Assembly: GCA_963545205.1 (NCBI GenBank)
Contig: CAUUHW010000007.1
Span: 1-64,000 of the forward strand
DNA length: 64,000 bases
Reading direction: 5' to 3'
DNA from: CAUTYU01 sp963545205
GTDB lineage: Bacteria; Desulfobacterota; Desulfovibrionia; Desulfovibrionales; Desulfomicrobiaceae
Shown here: positions 54,378 through 62,420 of the stretch, piece by piece
How the letters are laid out: each line of letters opens with the position of its first letter
Numbering within the stretch: the stretch's first letter is position 1
Translations under genes and position numbers: made by a program
Notes under the pieces: generated by a model
Seen by the model: only the letters and a program-made list of their open reading frames with translations
What the model was told of the DNA's origin: nothing
Databases searched by the model: none

Positions 54378-55265
54378 ATGCAAACCCATTTTACAGCCCT
54401 TATGGCTGCCTACGCGCAGGAGCAGGGTTTTTCCAAAAAAGCAGCCGCAGTGCTGGCAGACGCTTCGGCAGATGAAGGCAAGTACGCACTGGCTTTTGAA
54501 GACACGACCTGCATACTTTCACCATATACAGACGCAACAGGCAGGGAATACATTCTGGCCTCAGCCCATCTGGAACAAATAGACATGGCGCTTTTTGATA
54601 CGGCAAAAGAAGTAACAATCGCGCCCACACTTGCCCGCATTTTCAAGAACCATGACATGCTGGGCACGCCTGTTCCAATTCTGGATCCAGAGCAGGGGCT
54701 GCTTGGTTTTGCCGCCCTTCGCCCTTTGCAGTTGCTTTCCAGCCAGCAGTTTCAGGACTGGCTGAACAGCCTGGAATGGCTGTGCCTGTACGCCATGAAA
54801 AACGACCCCCTGAAGCACCCGACACCCCAGGCTGCCCCTGTCAGTGTAGAGGCGCTTACCACACTCTTTTCCCGGGCGGGGTTCAGCCTGAACGGAAAAA
54901 ATCTGTTCTGGCGCCTTGAGCTTGGGCGGCCAGTACTCCTGTTTTTTCGACCTGATAATGGGCAGGCTGTTCTTCGCAGCCATATTACCAATATTGTGCC
55001 ATCCGACCCTAAAACCATGGCGAACGCTCTCAACCTGAATACACGCCTCGACTTTTACGCTTCCACCCTGTGCGATAACGATAACCTGTGGTTCCAGACG
55101 ACTTTTTATCCGCAGATAATGGATGCCAAAGACCTGCTTCCAGTGCTGCAACAACACCTTGACCGTTGCCAGACCCTTGCAAAAATCATTGCCGAGGATA
55201 AAAAGCAGCCTTCCAGACAAATGGGCACCCCCCTGTATGACATAACGCATTCCCTGCGCGTATAA
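54378..55265 (+). CDS. Large T3S chaperone-like protein, probable tandem CesT domains
   Basis: 295 residues, acidic and soluble, about twice the class I chaperone size. The second half (from about 155: SVEALTTLFSRAGFSLNGKN, FWRLELGRPVLLFF, NLNTRLDFYASTLCDNDNLW, then a closing helix LLPVLQQHLDRCQTLAKII) follows the CesT layout. The first half begins HFTALMAAYAQEQGFSKKAA and may be a second such domain. It precedes a candidate secreted protein by 24 bases. AAGGAG site. Confidence 0.5.
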   Translation: MQTHFTALMAAYAQEQGFSKKAAAVLADASADEGKYALAFEDTTCILSPYTDATGREYILASAHLEQIDMALFDTAKEVTIAPTLARIFKNHDMLGTPVPILDPEQGLLGFAALRPLQLLSSQQFQDWLNSLEWLCLYAMKNDPLKHPTPQAAPVSVEALTTLFSRAGFSLNGKNLFWRLELGRPVLLFFRPDNGQAVLRSHITNIVPSDPKTMANALNLNTRLDFYASTLCDNDNLWFQTTFYPQIMDAKDLLPVLQQHLDRCQTLAKIIAEDKKQPSRQMGTPLYDITHSLRV

Positions 55266-55289
55266 CAAATAACAAAAAAGGAGATTTTT

Positions 55290-56240
55290 ATGTCAAATCC
55301 AACAATCGCTCTTTCGGGTCTTTCAACGCGTACTGATTTTTCTCAGTTGCAGGGCCTTCATAACAAGACAGAACTCGAAGCCCTGCTCAAAGGTGAAGGA
55401 AAAATTACCTTTGATGACAACAACAAGCTCACAACCATTGAAGTGCCGGAGAAAAGAGACAGCGCGATCAAGCGATTTTTCAAGGGGCTGTTTAGTTCGA
55501 CATACCGCGCTGACCAGCGAAAAATGGACAGGGCTGAAGCGCTGGAACAAAACAGGGATTTTTCAATAGCCCTGCACACCAGCGTCTCCAAATCACTACG
55601 CCCCAGTGAGTCCCATGCCTTTCGCTGGGGACGGCTGTTTTGCGCCCAACACGAACTGGGAACATCTTTTACTGCCACCAATCTGCGCAGCGCGCTTACG
55701 CAAACCAATGCCATGAACGCAAGGCTCGAAAACATGAGCCAGGAAACTTTCGCGAGCAATAATGGTTCTGCCGCTTCGGTCCTTACTGCTCAAGGCACGC
55801 TCTCCGCCCATGAGTTTCTCGGCGTGCCTAAAAATACAGCGACATTTCCTGATATGTGCAACGCGGTTCTCAGCGCGGTTGTCAGAAACGTTCGTGGAGT
55901 TGAAAACAGCCCTGAACTTCTGTCCACACAAGATCAGCAAGCCTTGCGAACTCTTTATCTCAAACCCAATCCAACAAGTGAAGATCATGCCCAACTTGAC
56001 AAACTGACCCGCCAGCTCACCTGCAACCTGAACGACCAGCTTGTCAATCTGATAAATACAGGTCTGCAAGAGGGCAAATCAGAAGCAGCTGTCAGACAGG
56101 CAGTTGCACAGACCATGCAAACAATCAGCCGTGGCAACGATGATATCGCAAGTGCCCTGAACGAAGGGAGAGACAAAATCTCTAACCTGCCTGAACAAGG
56201 CTTGCAGGCAACTCCGCAATTTCCGACCACAGAACTTTGA
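55290..56240 (+). CDS. Candidate T3S secreted protein (316 aa)
   Basis: 316 residues with a Ser/Thr/Asn-rich N-terminus (SNPTIALSGLSTRTDF), a basic-aromatic patch AIKRFFKGLFSSTYR (about 59-73), then mainly helices. No signal peptide and no known domain. Strong AAAGGAG site. After the TGA the same frame stays open for about 90 codons into the next gene. The pairing with upstream chaperone-like gene suggests export. Role unknown. Confidence 0.55.
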   Translation: MSNPTIALSGLSTRTDFSQLQGLHNKTELEALLKGEGKITFDDNNKLTTIEVPEKRDSAIKRFFKGLFSSTYRADQRKMDRAEALEQNRDFSIALHTSVSKSLRPSESHAFRWGRLFCAQHELGTSFTATNLRSALTQTNAMNARLENMSQETFASNNGSAASVLTAQGTLSAHEFLGVPKNTATFPDMCNAVLSAVVRNVRGVENSPELLSTQDQQALRTLYLKPNPTSEDHAQLDKLTRQLTCNLNDQLVNLINTGLQEGKSEAAVRQAVAQTMQTISRGNDDIASALNEGRDKISNLPEQGLQATPQFPTTEL

Positions 56241-56407
56241 AATACGGCCATGTCTGTTGTAAGAGACAATCTGGTCAGGGCAACACGCATTCATCAGTAT
56301 TGTCAGGCCAATAATCCAGATACCGAAGCATGCAATCAGGCTGCGAATCTGGCAAATACAATAACTTTCCCTAACTCTGGCAAAAGCGAAAAACAGAGGA
56401 GACCAAA

Positions 56408-56866
56408 ATGGAACTTATTCATGAACTCATTTCAGAATTCGGGGTTGCCCTGGGACTGCCACAACTCACGCTGGACGAAAACAATTGTTGCACCCTGCAA
56501 TTCGACGATGTGATGGTGAACATGGAGTACCTGCCCGATACAAATGAATTTTATTTTTACAGTCGCATTGGCTCCATCCCTGCAGATGGGGAGGACAGAC
56601 TTCGCGTGTTCGCGGAACTTCTGGAAAGCAACTGCTTTTATCGCCGCACCAGCGGTGGAGTACTGGGTATTGATGCGTCCCAAAATACCATTATCTATAC
56701 AAACAAAACCAGTTCCAAAGGACTTGATGCTATCACTTTTTGTAACTACATGGAGGCATTCATCAATCTGGCCGAGGAGTTCAGCAAGGAACTGCAAAAA
56801 AAAAGCAGTGAAAAGATAAGCGCACGCGGCGATGAAATGCCGCCCGTGCAGGGAATACGCGTGTAA
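56408..56866 (+). CDS. CesT-like type III secretion chaperone
   Basis: 152 residues. N-terminal helix MELIHELISEFGVALGLPQL, strand LTLDENNCCTLQFDDVMVNM, then EFYFYSRIGSIPADGE and the helix LRVFAELLESNCFYRRT, and GGVLGIDASQNTIIYTNK. This is the clear class I (Tir chaperone) pattern. Likely partner is the 709-residue protein encoded next. Confidence 0.82.
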   Translation: MELIHELISEFGVALGLPQLTLDENNCCTLQFDDVMVNMEYLPDTNEFYFYSRIGSIPADGEDRLRVFAELLESNCFYRRTSGGVLGIDASQNTIIYTNKTSSKGLDAITFCNYMEAFINLAEEFSKELQKKSSEKISARGDEMPPVQGIRV

Positions 56867-56919
56867 CAAGGCAGAATACAGACAATCAACAATCAATTCT
56901 TGAAAAACAGGAGAGAACA

Positions 56920-59049
56920 ATGCCAAATACTATTGCCAGTCTGAACAGGCTCCAACAGGCCATGAGTAATATAGACAAGCAGCACGTAGGCCTGAGCGAC
57001 CAGGGTCAGCTCAAGGCTGATTCAGGCAGCTGGTTAGGCCGCGTGGTGAACAACATCAAATCGTTGGGAGGCAATGACAACACCAAGGCAATCATGAACC
57101 ATGTGGTGCAAACAATCCGCGACACCGAGGGGCTGGGCGACCGCTTCGCGGACATCGCTGCCGGCCGTCTTGGCAGCGCATTGAGCCGCGGCAAGCCCAT
57201 CAGTGGCCGCAAGGTTTCGCAGATTATCTCCGATATTATCAATATCAAGGAAACAGAAGACAAAGCCTTGGCCGCAAATATCAGGCTCAACACCAAAGAT
57301 TTGTGCGAAAGCCAGGACTTCACTGGTCTCGTGTGGAAGACAGTGAATGAAAAAATACAGGAATACGGCCTGCAAGACAGCCTTCAGCTGACCGACCAGG
57401 ATATGGGAAAACTTCAGGAGAAGATACAAAGCAGCCTGGAAAGAAACTCCCTGAATCAAAAATCCAGCCCCACGCTTAAGAACGCTGCACCCGTCATCAC
57501 AGAGGCTTGCCGGATGTTCGCTCTGAACAGGATAAAAGAAAACATTGCCGGGCATGTTGAAAAATTTGCAGGACACGAACAAAGCTTCCAGCCACTCATG
57601 GATCTTGTCAGGCAATCTGCCCAGCAGCGCAATCTCCAGCTTGATATCACCCCCAAAAACCTGGAGAAGCTGGTCAAAAAGTTTGAGGACAAGCTCAACA
57701 ATGATTGTCTCATGGACAAGACAAACATGCACCCCCCTCAAAGCGACAACTCCGAAACAATGCTAGGTGGCGTAGTAAAGAATTTTCTGGACACTCTCCA
57801 GATGATTGACAAGCGCACAGACATATCCCCGGCTCTGAAGGCAGAGGCCCAAAAGGCTGTCATTTCATCGCCCGCTCTTTACTCACAGAGCATGGTCACC
57901 GCCCTGTGCGACATACTCGACGCCTCAACAGATATGGCTACCACTTTACAGAACCCTTCTTTGACTCCGCAGCAATTGGAAGAGGGGATAAAAACCTACA
58001 ACCAAATCTGTAACGAAACCATGCATTCTGACCTTGAAAAGGGAATCCTCAAAGACGGCTTCAAAGGCGCAGACGAAACGGAGCAGGTTCGCGGTGACGC
58101 GGCGAAAATCGGAGTTACGCTGACGACAAAGGCAGGAAGAGAAGCCAAGACAGCTTTTGAGCAGATGGTCGCCCTGAACAGCCCCCTGACTGCTCTGCGC
58201 TACGATCTGGAACAGGCCGATTTCATGGATCGCGATACACTCATGAGCCAATTGACACTCATACGCTTCCTTGGAGAAACTGGGGAACGGGGCGGTCTTA
58301 ATGTGAACTTTCTCGAAGACCCGGTCGGGCCGGGTTGCGTGCCTCTGGATCATCTACGTACAAAACAGGGGCTGGAAAAAGGCGTACACGCCATGGGAGG
58401 TATTAAAGTGGGGAAGGAATTCAACACGGATACATTCAAGAATTACTTCGAGAAAAGCATCAAGCAAGATATGTCATCCAGTAAATTGGGGATGGCTAAC
58501 GCACAAAGTGAGACACTTACCGCAAAAACCAAAAATTTCACGAGACAGTTCCTCGTGGACTTCTTCCGTAATGGAATCGTAATAAACGGCAAAATGACCG
58601 GCCGGACAGGCACGAACGACATTAAGGCCATGGAAGAGGCTATGGACGAACTCATTGGACAATTCCCCAGTGAGGAAGAAGCCGCCTATGTGACGGGGGG
58701 ATTGCACCAGAGCCTGGGTCTCGGCTTTATGGCGGTTTTCGAAGGTGATCCGGCGACCAGGGAGGCCATGAACAACCTTATGATGAGTACGGGGAGAAAG
58801 TTAAACGACCGGCTGGAGATTAGTATCACCTCACGCAAACTTGACAACGGCACGAATGCGTATGATGTGAAGACAGAGTACGGCCTCCAGAAAGACAAAG
58901 ACAGCGGGAACTCTTCAGGACATCTGACTGAGGCGTTAAGTCTGACAACTCGCATGGATCTGACCATCAAGGCGAACCAGGGAAGTGGGCAGCCGGAAGT
59001 TACCATTAACGATTTTGACTTCCTGTTCGGAAAGATGGAAAGCAGATAG
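56920..59049 (+). CDS. Candidate T3S secreted protein (709 aa)
   Basis: 709 residues, almost fully helical, no signal peptide or membrane segment. The N-terminus (MPNTIASLNRLQQAMSNIDK) is polar as in T3S substrates. Later parts include GGLNVNFLEDPVGPGCVPLD and a C-terminal domain with ITSRKLDNGTNAYDVKTEYG. I recognise no enzyme motif. GGAGAG site; 53 bases behind its presumed chaperone. Function unknown. Confidence 0.58.
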   Translation: MPNTIASLNRLQQAMSNIDKQHVGLSDQGQLKADSGSWLGRVVNNIKSLGGNDNTKAIMNHVVQTIRDTEGLGDRFADIAAGRLGSALSRGKPISGRKVSQIISDIINIKETEDKALAANIRLNTKDLCESQDFTGLVWKTVNEKIQEYGLQDSLQLTDQDMGKLQEKIQSSLERNSLNQKSSPTLKNAAPVITEACRMFALNRIKENIAGHVEKFAGHEQSFQPLMDLVRQSAQQRNLQLDITPKNLEKLVKKFEDKLNNDCLMDKTNMHPPQSDNSETMLGGVVKNFLDTLQMIDKRTDISPALKAEAQKAVISSPALYSQSMVTALCDILDASTDMATTLQNPSLTPQQLEEGIKTYNQICNETMHSDLEKGILKDGFKGADETEQVRGDAAKIGVTLTTKAGREAKTAFEQMVALNSPLTALRYDLEQADFMDRDTLMSQLTLIRFLGETGERGGLNVNFLEDPVGPGCVPLDHLRTKQGLEKGVHAMGGIKVGKEFNTDTFKNYFEKSIKQDMSSSKLGMANAQSETLTAKTKNFTRQFLVDFFRNGIVINGKMTGRTGTNDIKAMEEAMDELIGQFPSEEEAAYVTGGLHQSLGLGFMAVFEGDPATREAMNNLMMSTGRKLNDRLEISITSRKLDNGTNAYDVKTEYGLQKDKDSGNSSGHLTEALSLTTRMDLTIKANQGSGQPEVTINDFDFLFGKMESR

Positions 59050-59092
59050 GGCTCTGACAGCAAGCTGGCTGACAAGCCCAAGGATGACGATT

Positions 59093-60367
59093 ATGAGCAA
59101 AGCAAATACCGAGCCTGAGGCCCCGGACAGTCTCTTTCATGTGTTGATTAACCTGTGTGATGATCTGGCCTGGGGGCGGCCATGCAATGAAGACAAGCTG
59201 TTTGCCATGACCAAGGCAGATGCGGCCCAGCCACAGCTTGTCCGTCTGGCCGAGGCGTTTGGCATGATGCTGGTTAAGGTCGCGGGGCGTGAATTCCAAA
59301 GAGAGGGGCTGATTGAAACCCTGCAAAAACAAAACGCGGAGCTGGAAGAAGCCAGAAAACTGCTGGCCCAGAAAAACCTGCACCTGATGAACACGGTGCA
59401 GGAAACCTATCAGACAAACAAGATTATCGGGCGGTGTCCGGCCATGGAAAAGCTGCTCAAACTGGCCCTTTCCATTGCCCGCCGTCCAATCAATACGCTC
59501 ATTCTTGGCCCGACCGGTTCAGGAAAAGAGGTCATAGCCAAACTTATTCATTTCAATTCACCCAGACGGGAAGCTCCTTTTATCGCTGTCAACTGTACAG
59601 CCATTCCCGAAGCCCTGTTTGAAAGCGAAATGTTCGGCATTGAAAAAGGCGTGGCTACCGGCGTTGGTTTCCGCAAGGGACTCATTGAAGAAGCCAACGA
59701 CGGCACGCTGTTTCTGGACGAACTTGGCGAGATGCCGCTTTCGGCCCAGGCAAAGTTGTTGCGTGTTCTTGAAGAAGGACAGGTACAAAGAGTTGGCCGC
59801 ACCCAGCCCATCAGCGTTGATATCAAGGTGATTGCCGCCACGCACCAGAACCTTGTCCAGATGATTGAACAGGGAAAATTCCGGGAAGATTTATACTACC
59901 GTATCAATGTGGCTGAGATCTGCCTGCCGCCGCTGCGGGAACGGGGCGAAGACATTTTGCTTCTGGCCCAGAAATTTCTGGAAGAACATTGCGCGAATAT
60001 GCGCCGTCCGCGCCTGACACTTTCACCTCAGGCACAGGAAACTCTTATGCGGCACGACTGGTCAGGCAATGTACGGGAACTTAATAACGAAATGGAACGG
60101 GTAGCCTCACTCACAGCGGGCACAGTTGTCAACCGGACAGACCTGTCTCCTAAGTTCTCAGGCGCGCGAAAAATACCGGAGCAACAAACACCTCAAGCGC
60201 AATCCGTCCCCCCCTGCCTCCAGAAAAATTTTGATTTACAGGAAATAGAAAAAATTGTTATTGAACAGGCTCTTGCACATACCGGTGGCAACAAGCAGCA
60301 AGCCGCCAATTTACTGGGCATTACCCGTGAAGGATTGCGTAAGAAACTGCTGCGAATGGAAAAATAA
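59093..60367 (+). CDS. Sigma-54-dependent transcriptional activator (bEBP)
   Basis: 424 residues from ATG at 59093, nine bases after AAGGA. An N-terminal part of about 110 residues without a receiver or GAF domain that I recognise (RLAEAFGMMLVKVAGREF, then a coiled coil). AAA+ core: Walker A GPTGSGKE (139-146), Walker B TLFLDE (205-210). The loop that touches sigma-54 reads GVATGV (186-191) instead of GAFTGA. Fis-type helix-turn-helix at the end (GNKQQAANLLGITREGLRKK). It follows the 709-residue substrate gene by 43 bases and is the likely activator of the nearby GG-N10-GC promoters. Confidence 0.9.
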   Translation: MSKANTEPEAPDSLFHVLINLCDDLAWGRPCNEDKLFAMTKADAAQPQLVRLAEAFGMMLVKVAGREFQREGLIETLQKQNAELEEARKLLAQKNLHLMNTVQETYQTNKIIGRCPAMEKLLKLALSIARRPINTLILGPTGSGKEVIAKLIHFNSPRREAPFIAVNCTAIPEALFESEMFGIEKGVATGVGFRKGLIEEANDGTLFLDELGEMPLSAQAKLLRVLEEGQVQRVGRTQPISVDIKVIAATHQNLVQMIEQGKFREDLYYRINVAEICLPPLRERGEDILLLAQKFLEEHCANMRRPRLTLSPQAQETLMRHDWSGNVRELNNEMERVASLTAGTVVNRTDLSPKFSGARKIPEQQTPQAQSVPPCLQKNFDLQEIEKIVIEQALAHTGGNKQQAANLLGITREGLRKKLLRMEK

Positions 60368-60428
60368 CACATCAAAAAAAACACTATGAAAATCCAACAA
60401 AACCACACATACGGTTTCCATGTCCTAC

Positions 60429-60451
60429 GGCCTCTAACGGCCTTTTTTTTT
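60429..60451 (+). terminator. Short terminator after the activator gene
   Basis: GGCC TCTAAC GGCC followed by nine T. Short stem but good T-run, about 60 bases after the activator stop. Confidence 0.45.
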
Positions 60452-60452
60452 A

Positions 60453-60758
60453 ATGATTATATTCCGTTCAGCCTGTGCCACTCTGTCCGGGGAAGAATGC
60501 CAAAACGGCGATTGGTATGCGATTGACGACAAAGACAGAATGACGGGACATTACCCCAATTATATTGTCAAGCACCCAAAAGCCTGCAGCGAGTTTGCAA
60601 TATCACCCAACTATCAGGCTTGGGAAACAGGACGGCAGGAAGACCTCAAACATTGCTGCACCAAAATAACCGCTTATCAGGTCGGAGAAAAAGGCCAGCC
60701 ATTACATACTGTTTGTCCTGGCGATATGACAGAAACCCTGCAACGCATCCATGCCTGA
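60453..60758 (+). CDS. DUF2799-like protein, probably missing its signal peptide
   Basis: 101 residues. SGEECQNGDWYAIDDKDRMT, HPKACSEFAISPNYQAWETG and RQEDLKHCC follow the DUF2799 pattern (EEC..DW..IG..DG..G, then C..., Y..GR..GL..YC). Family members are usually lipoproteins; here only MIIFRSACATL precedes the core and the ATG directly follows a T-run with no ribosome site. Probably truncated. Confidence 0.45.
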   Translation: MIIFRSACATLSGEECQNGDWYAIDDKDRMTGHYPNYIVKHPKACSEFAISPNYQAWETGRQEDLKHCCTKITAYQVGEKGQPLHTVCPGDMTETLQRIHA

Positions 60759-60973
60759 GGAACAGCTCAATACAAAAGACAGCAGCAGATAAAAAAGATG
60801 AGAAAGAACTCAAAGATTACACAAACGAACTGGAAATATTACGGAACGGCGCTCACAAAGTTCTGATTGCCTTCCGCCAATTTTTTTTACAAAAAAACAA
60901 ACCAATTCCATCAACATAGTTGGCAATAAAAAGTGATTGCCCATAAAAAACATATAAAACAATATATTACATA
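60759..60973. other. AT-rich spacer with possible gene fragment
   Basis: Holds an open stretch without a good start (KELKDYTNELEILRNGAHKV then LIAFRQFFLQKNK, ending near 60919) that may be a relic. Followed by the sigma-54 promoter of the translocator operon. Confidence 0.3.
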
Positions 60974-60990
60974 TTGGCACGGATAATGCT
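60974..60990 (+). promoter_or_regulatory. Sigma-54 promoter of the translocator operon
   Basis: TTGGCACGGATAATGCT: a full TTGGCACG -24 box and TGCT at -12, GG-N10-GC. The best match of the six in the window. 27 bases before the first ATG. Confidence 0.85.
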
Positions 60991-61017
60991 TTATTAACAT
61001 CAAACAAGGAGAAAAAA

Positions 61018-61302
61018 ATGGGAACAGAAAACACTGTACAATATCAGCTTCAGGAACTGGAAAGGGAACTGGAAGAGCTGAACACCAGCTTTGAAGACCA
61101 GCTCAAACAACTAAACATGACAGAAGACGAACTGGACTCGCTTCGGAACCAACCCGTTCCGCCAGAGGTACAGGAGATGCTGGAGCAGGCCAAAAGCGAG
61201 GCCATTCACGCAGGCGAAGCCCGCAAAAAACAAAACGCATCTTCGGCTAAACCCTCAGGTTTAAAACGGCGTAGTGCAATGTACATGAATAAGCATATTT
61301 AA
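61018..61302 (+). CDS. Small coiled-coil protein of the translocator operon
   Basis: 94 residues. Long Leu/Glu heptads (QLQELERELEELNTSFEDQL) then a basic tail (SGLKRRSAMYMNKHI). Such size and position suit a small T3S chaperone or needle-associated protein, but no family is recognised. Strong AAGGAG site. Confidence 0.55.
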   Translation: MGTENTVQYQLQELERELEELNTSFEDQLKQLNMTEDELDSLRNQPVPPEVQEMLEQAKSEAIHAGEARKKQNASSAKPSGLKRRSAMYMNKHI

Positions 61303-61329
61303 CAAAAACAAATAAAAAAGGAGACTATT

Positions 61330-61857
61330 ATGAACGGAGCAGTAGGACAAATAGGACAAGCAAGCGGCAAAACTGTTGAACAAATTATGGATACCATTGA
61401 TACAGGTCCAAACGCCAGCATACAATTTCTGTTTGCCAAGTTGCAACTAGCACAATCACAAATGTGTAAGGAACAGGCAATGAATTATATAAACGAAATA
61501 AAAGATATCCAAACAGAGCAAAAAGCTGTTGCAGATATGATTGCAAAAGCCAGAGCATTAAAAAATGAAATAAAAGGCAGTGGTTGTTCAACCATGCCTC
61601 AAGAAATGATAGATTTTTATAAAAATCGTGGACTTAAATTTGACCTAACTGGTGGAGACACAAAACATAATAAAGATGAATGGGACTATAACATCAAATC
61701 TCTAACAAACTACCAAGAACAGGTTGGGACAAAAACACAAACTCTAATGGTTTATGTACAGGATTTTATGGGACAGTATAATTCTTTTTTACAGGGAGCA
61801 AACTCGGCTATAAGTGAAGCCAACCGTGTAACAAGTTCGATTGCAACAGGCAGGTAA
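61330..61857 (+). CDS. EspA/SseB-like secreted filament or translocator protein
   Basis: 175 residues, helical, no signal peptide. Central helices KLQLAQSQMCKEQAMNYINE and C-terminal FMGQYNSFLQGANSAISEAN have the heptad-rich, Ser/Ala/Gln-rich look of EspA-type T3S filament subunits, which stack through a C-terminal coiled coil. The position before a SycD-type chaperone and large translocator supports this. Not certain without a profile search. Confidence 0.5.
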   Translation: MNGAVGQIGQASGKTVEQIMDTIDTGPNASIQFLFAKLQLAQSQMCKEQAMNYINEIKDIQTEQKAVADMIAKARALKNEIKGSGCSTMPQEMIDFYKNRGLKFDLTGGDTKHNKDEWDYNIKSLTNYQEQVGTKTQTLMVYVQDFMGQYNSFLQGANSAISEANRVTSSIATGR

Positions 61858-61910
61858 TGCCCATAATACATTAATATACAAAATAAATACAACAAACAAC
61901 GGAGAAAATT

Positions 61911-62420
61911 ATGGAAACACCTGCAAACACAGAATTTACACCAGAAGCAATTGGAGAAATTGTAAACGCCCTGCAAAGCGGTCTGAGCATCAGCCAAGCG
62001 ACCAATATGGACAAAAACATTCTGGAGGGGCTCTACTCCCTTGGTTACAACTTGTATAATGCGGGTAATTTTACAGACGCGGACACTGTTTTTCAGGCAT
62101 TGTGCATGTATGAACACAATGAAACCCGTTTCTGGATGGGGCTCGCCGGCTGCCGTCAGGCAAATGACAACCTGCAGGGAGCCATAGATGCCTATTCCAT
62201 GGCTGGGATTGCAAGCGGTCTTAAAAATCCTGAACCCTTTTACTACGCCGCAACCTGCTATTTGCGCATGAAAGACAATGAAAACGCCAAAGGAGCCCTG
62301 CTCGGTCTGATGGAACTGGGGGATAAAAATAATCCCGCCCATCGGGAAATCCTCAACAAGGCCCAAGGACTGCTGGATATTCTGAAAGAAAAGGAGGGGC
62401 AAGATGACAGGCGCAATTAA
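61911..62420 (+). CDS. SycD/LcrH-family translocator chaperone
   Basis: 169 residues of TPR repeats, class II T3S chaperone. ILEGLYSLGYNLYNAGNFTD, ADTVFQALCMYEHNETRFWM and GLAGCRQANDNLQGAIDAYS match LcrH/CesD closely. It binds both hydrophobic translocators in the cytoplasm. Overlaps the large translocator gene by 17 bases, the usual gene order. Confidence 0.92.
   Translation: METPANTEFTPEAIGEIVNALQSGLSISQATNMDKNILEGLYSLGYNLYNAGNFTDADTVFQALCMYEHNETRFWMGLAGCRQANDNLQGAIDAYSMAGIASGLKNPEPFYYAATCYLRMKDNENAKGALLGLMELGDKNNPAHREILNKAQGLLDILKEKEGQDDRRN

Noticed and set aside
54561..55268. 235-codon minus-strand frame opposite the large chaperone-like gene
   Set aside because: Shadow of a gene with a strong ribosome site; no family match.
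57034..57741. 235-codon minus-strand frame inside the 709-aa substrate gene
   Set aside because: Antisense, with Cys/Phe/Val-rich shadow composition.
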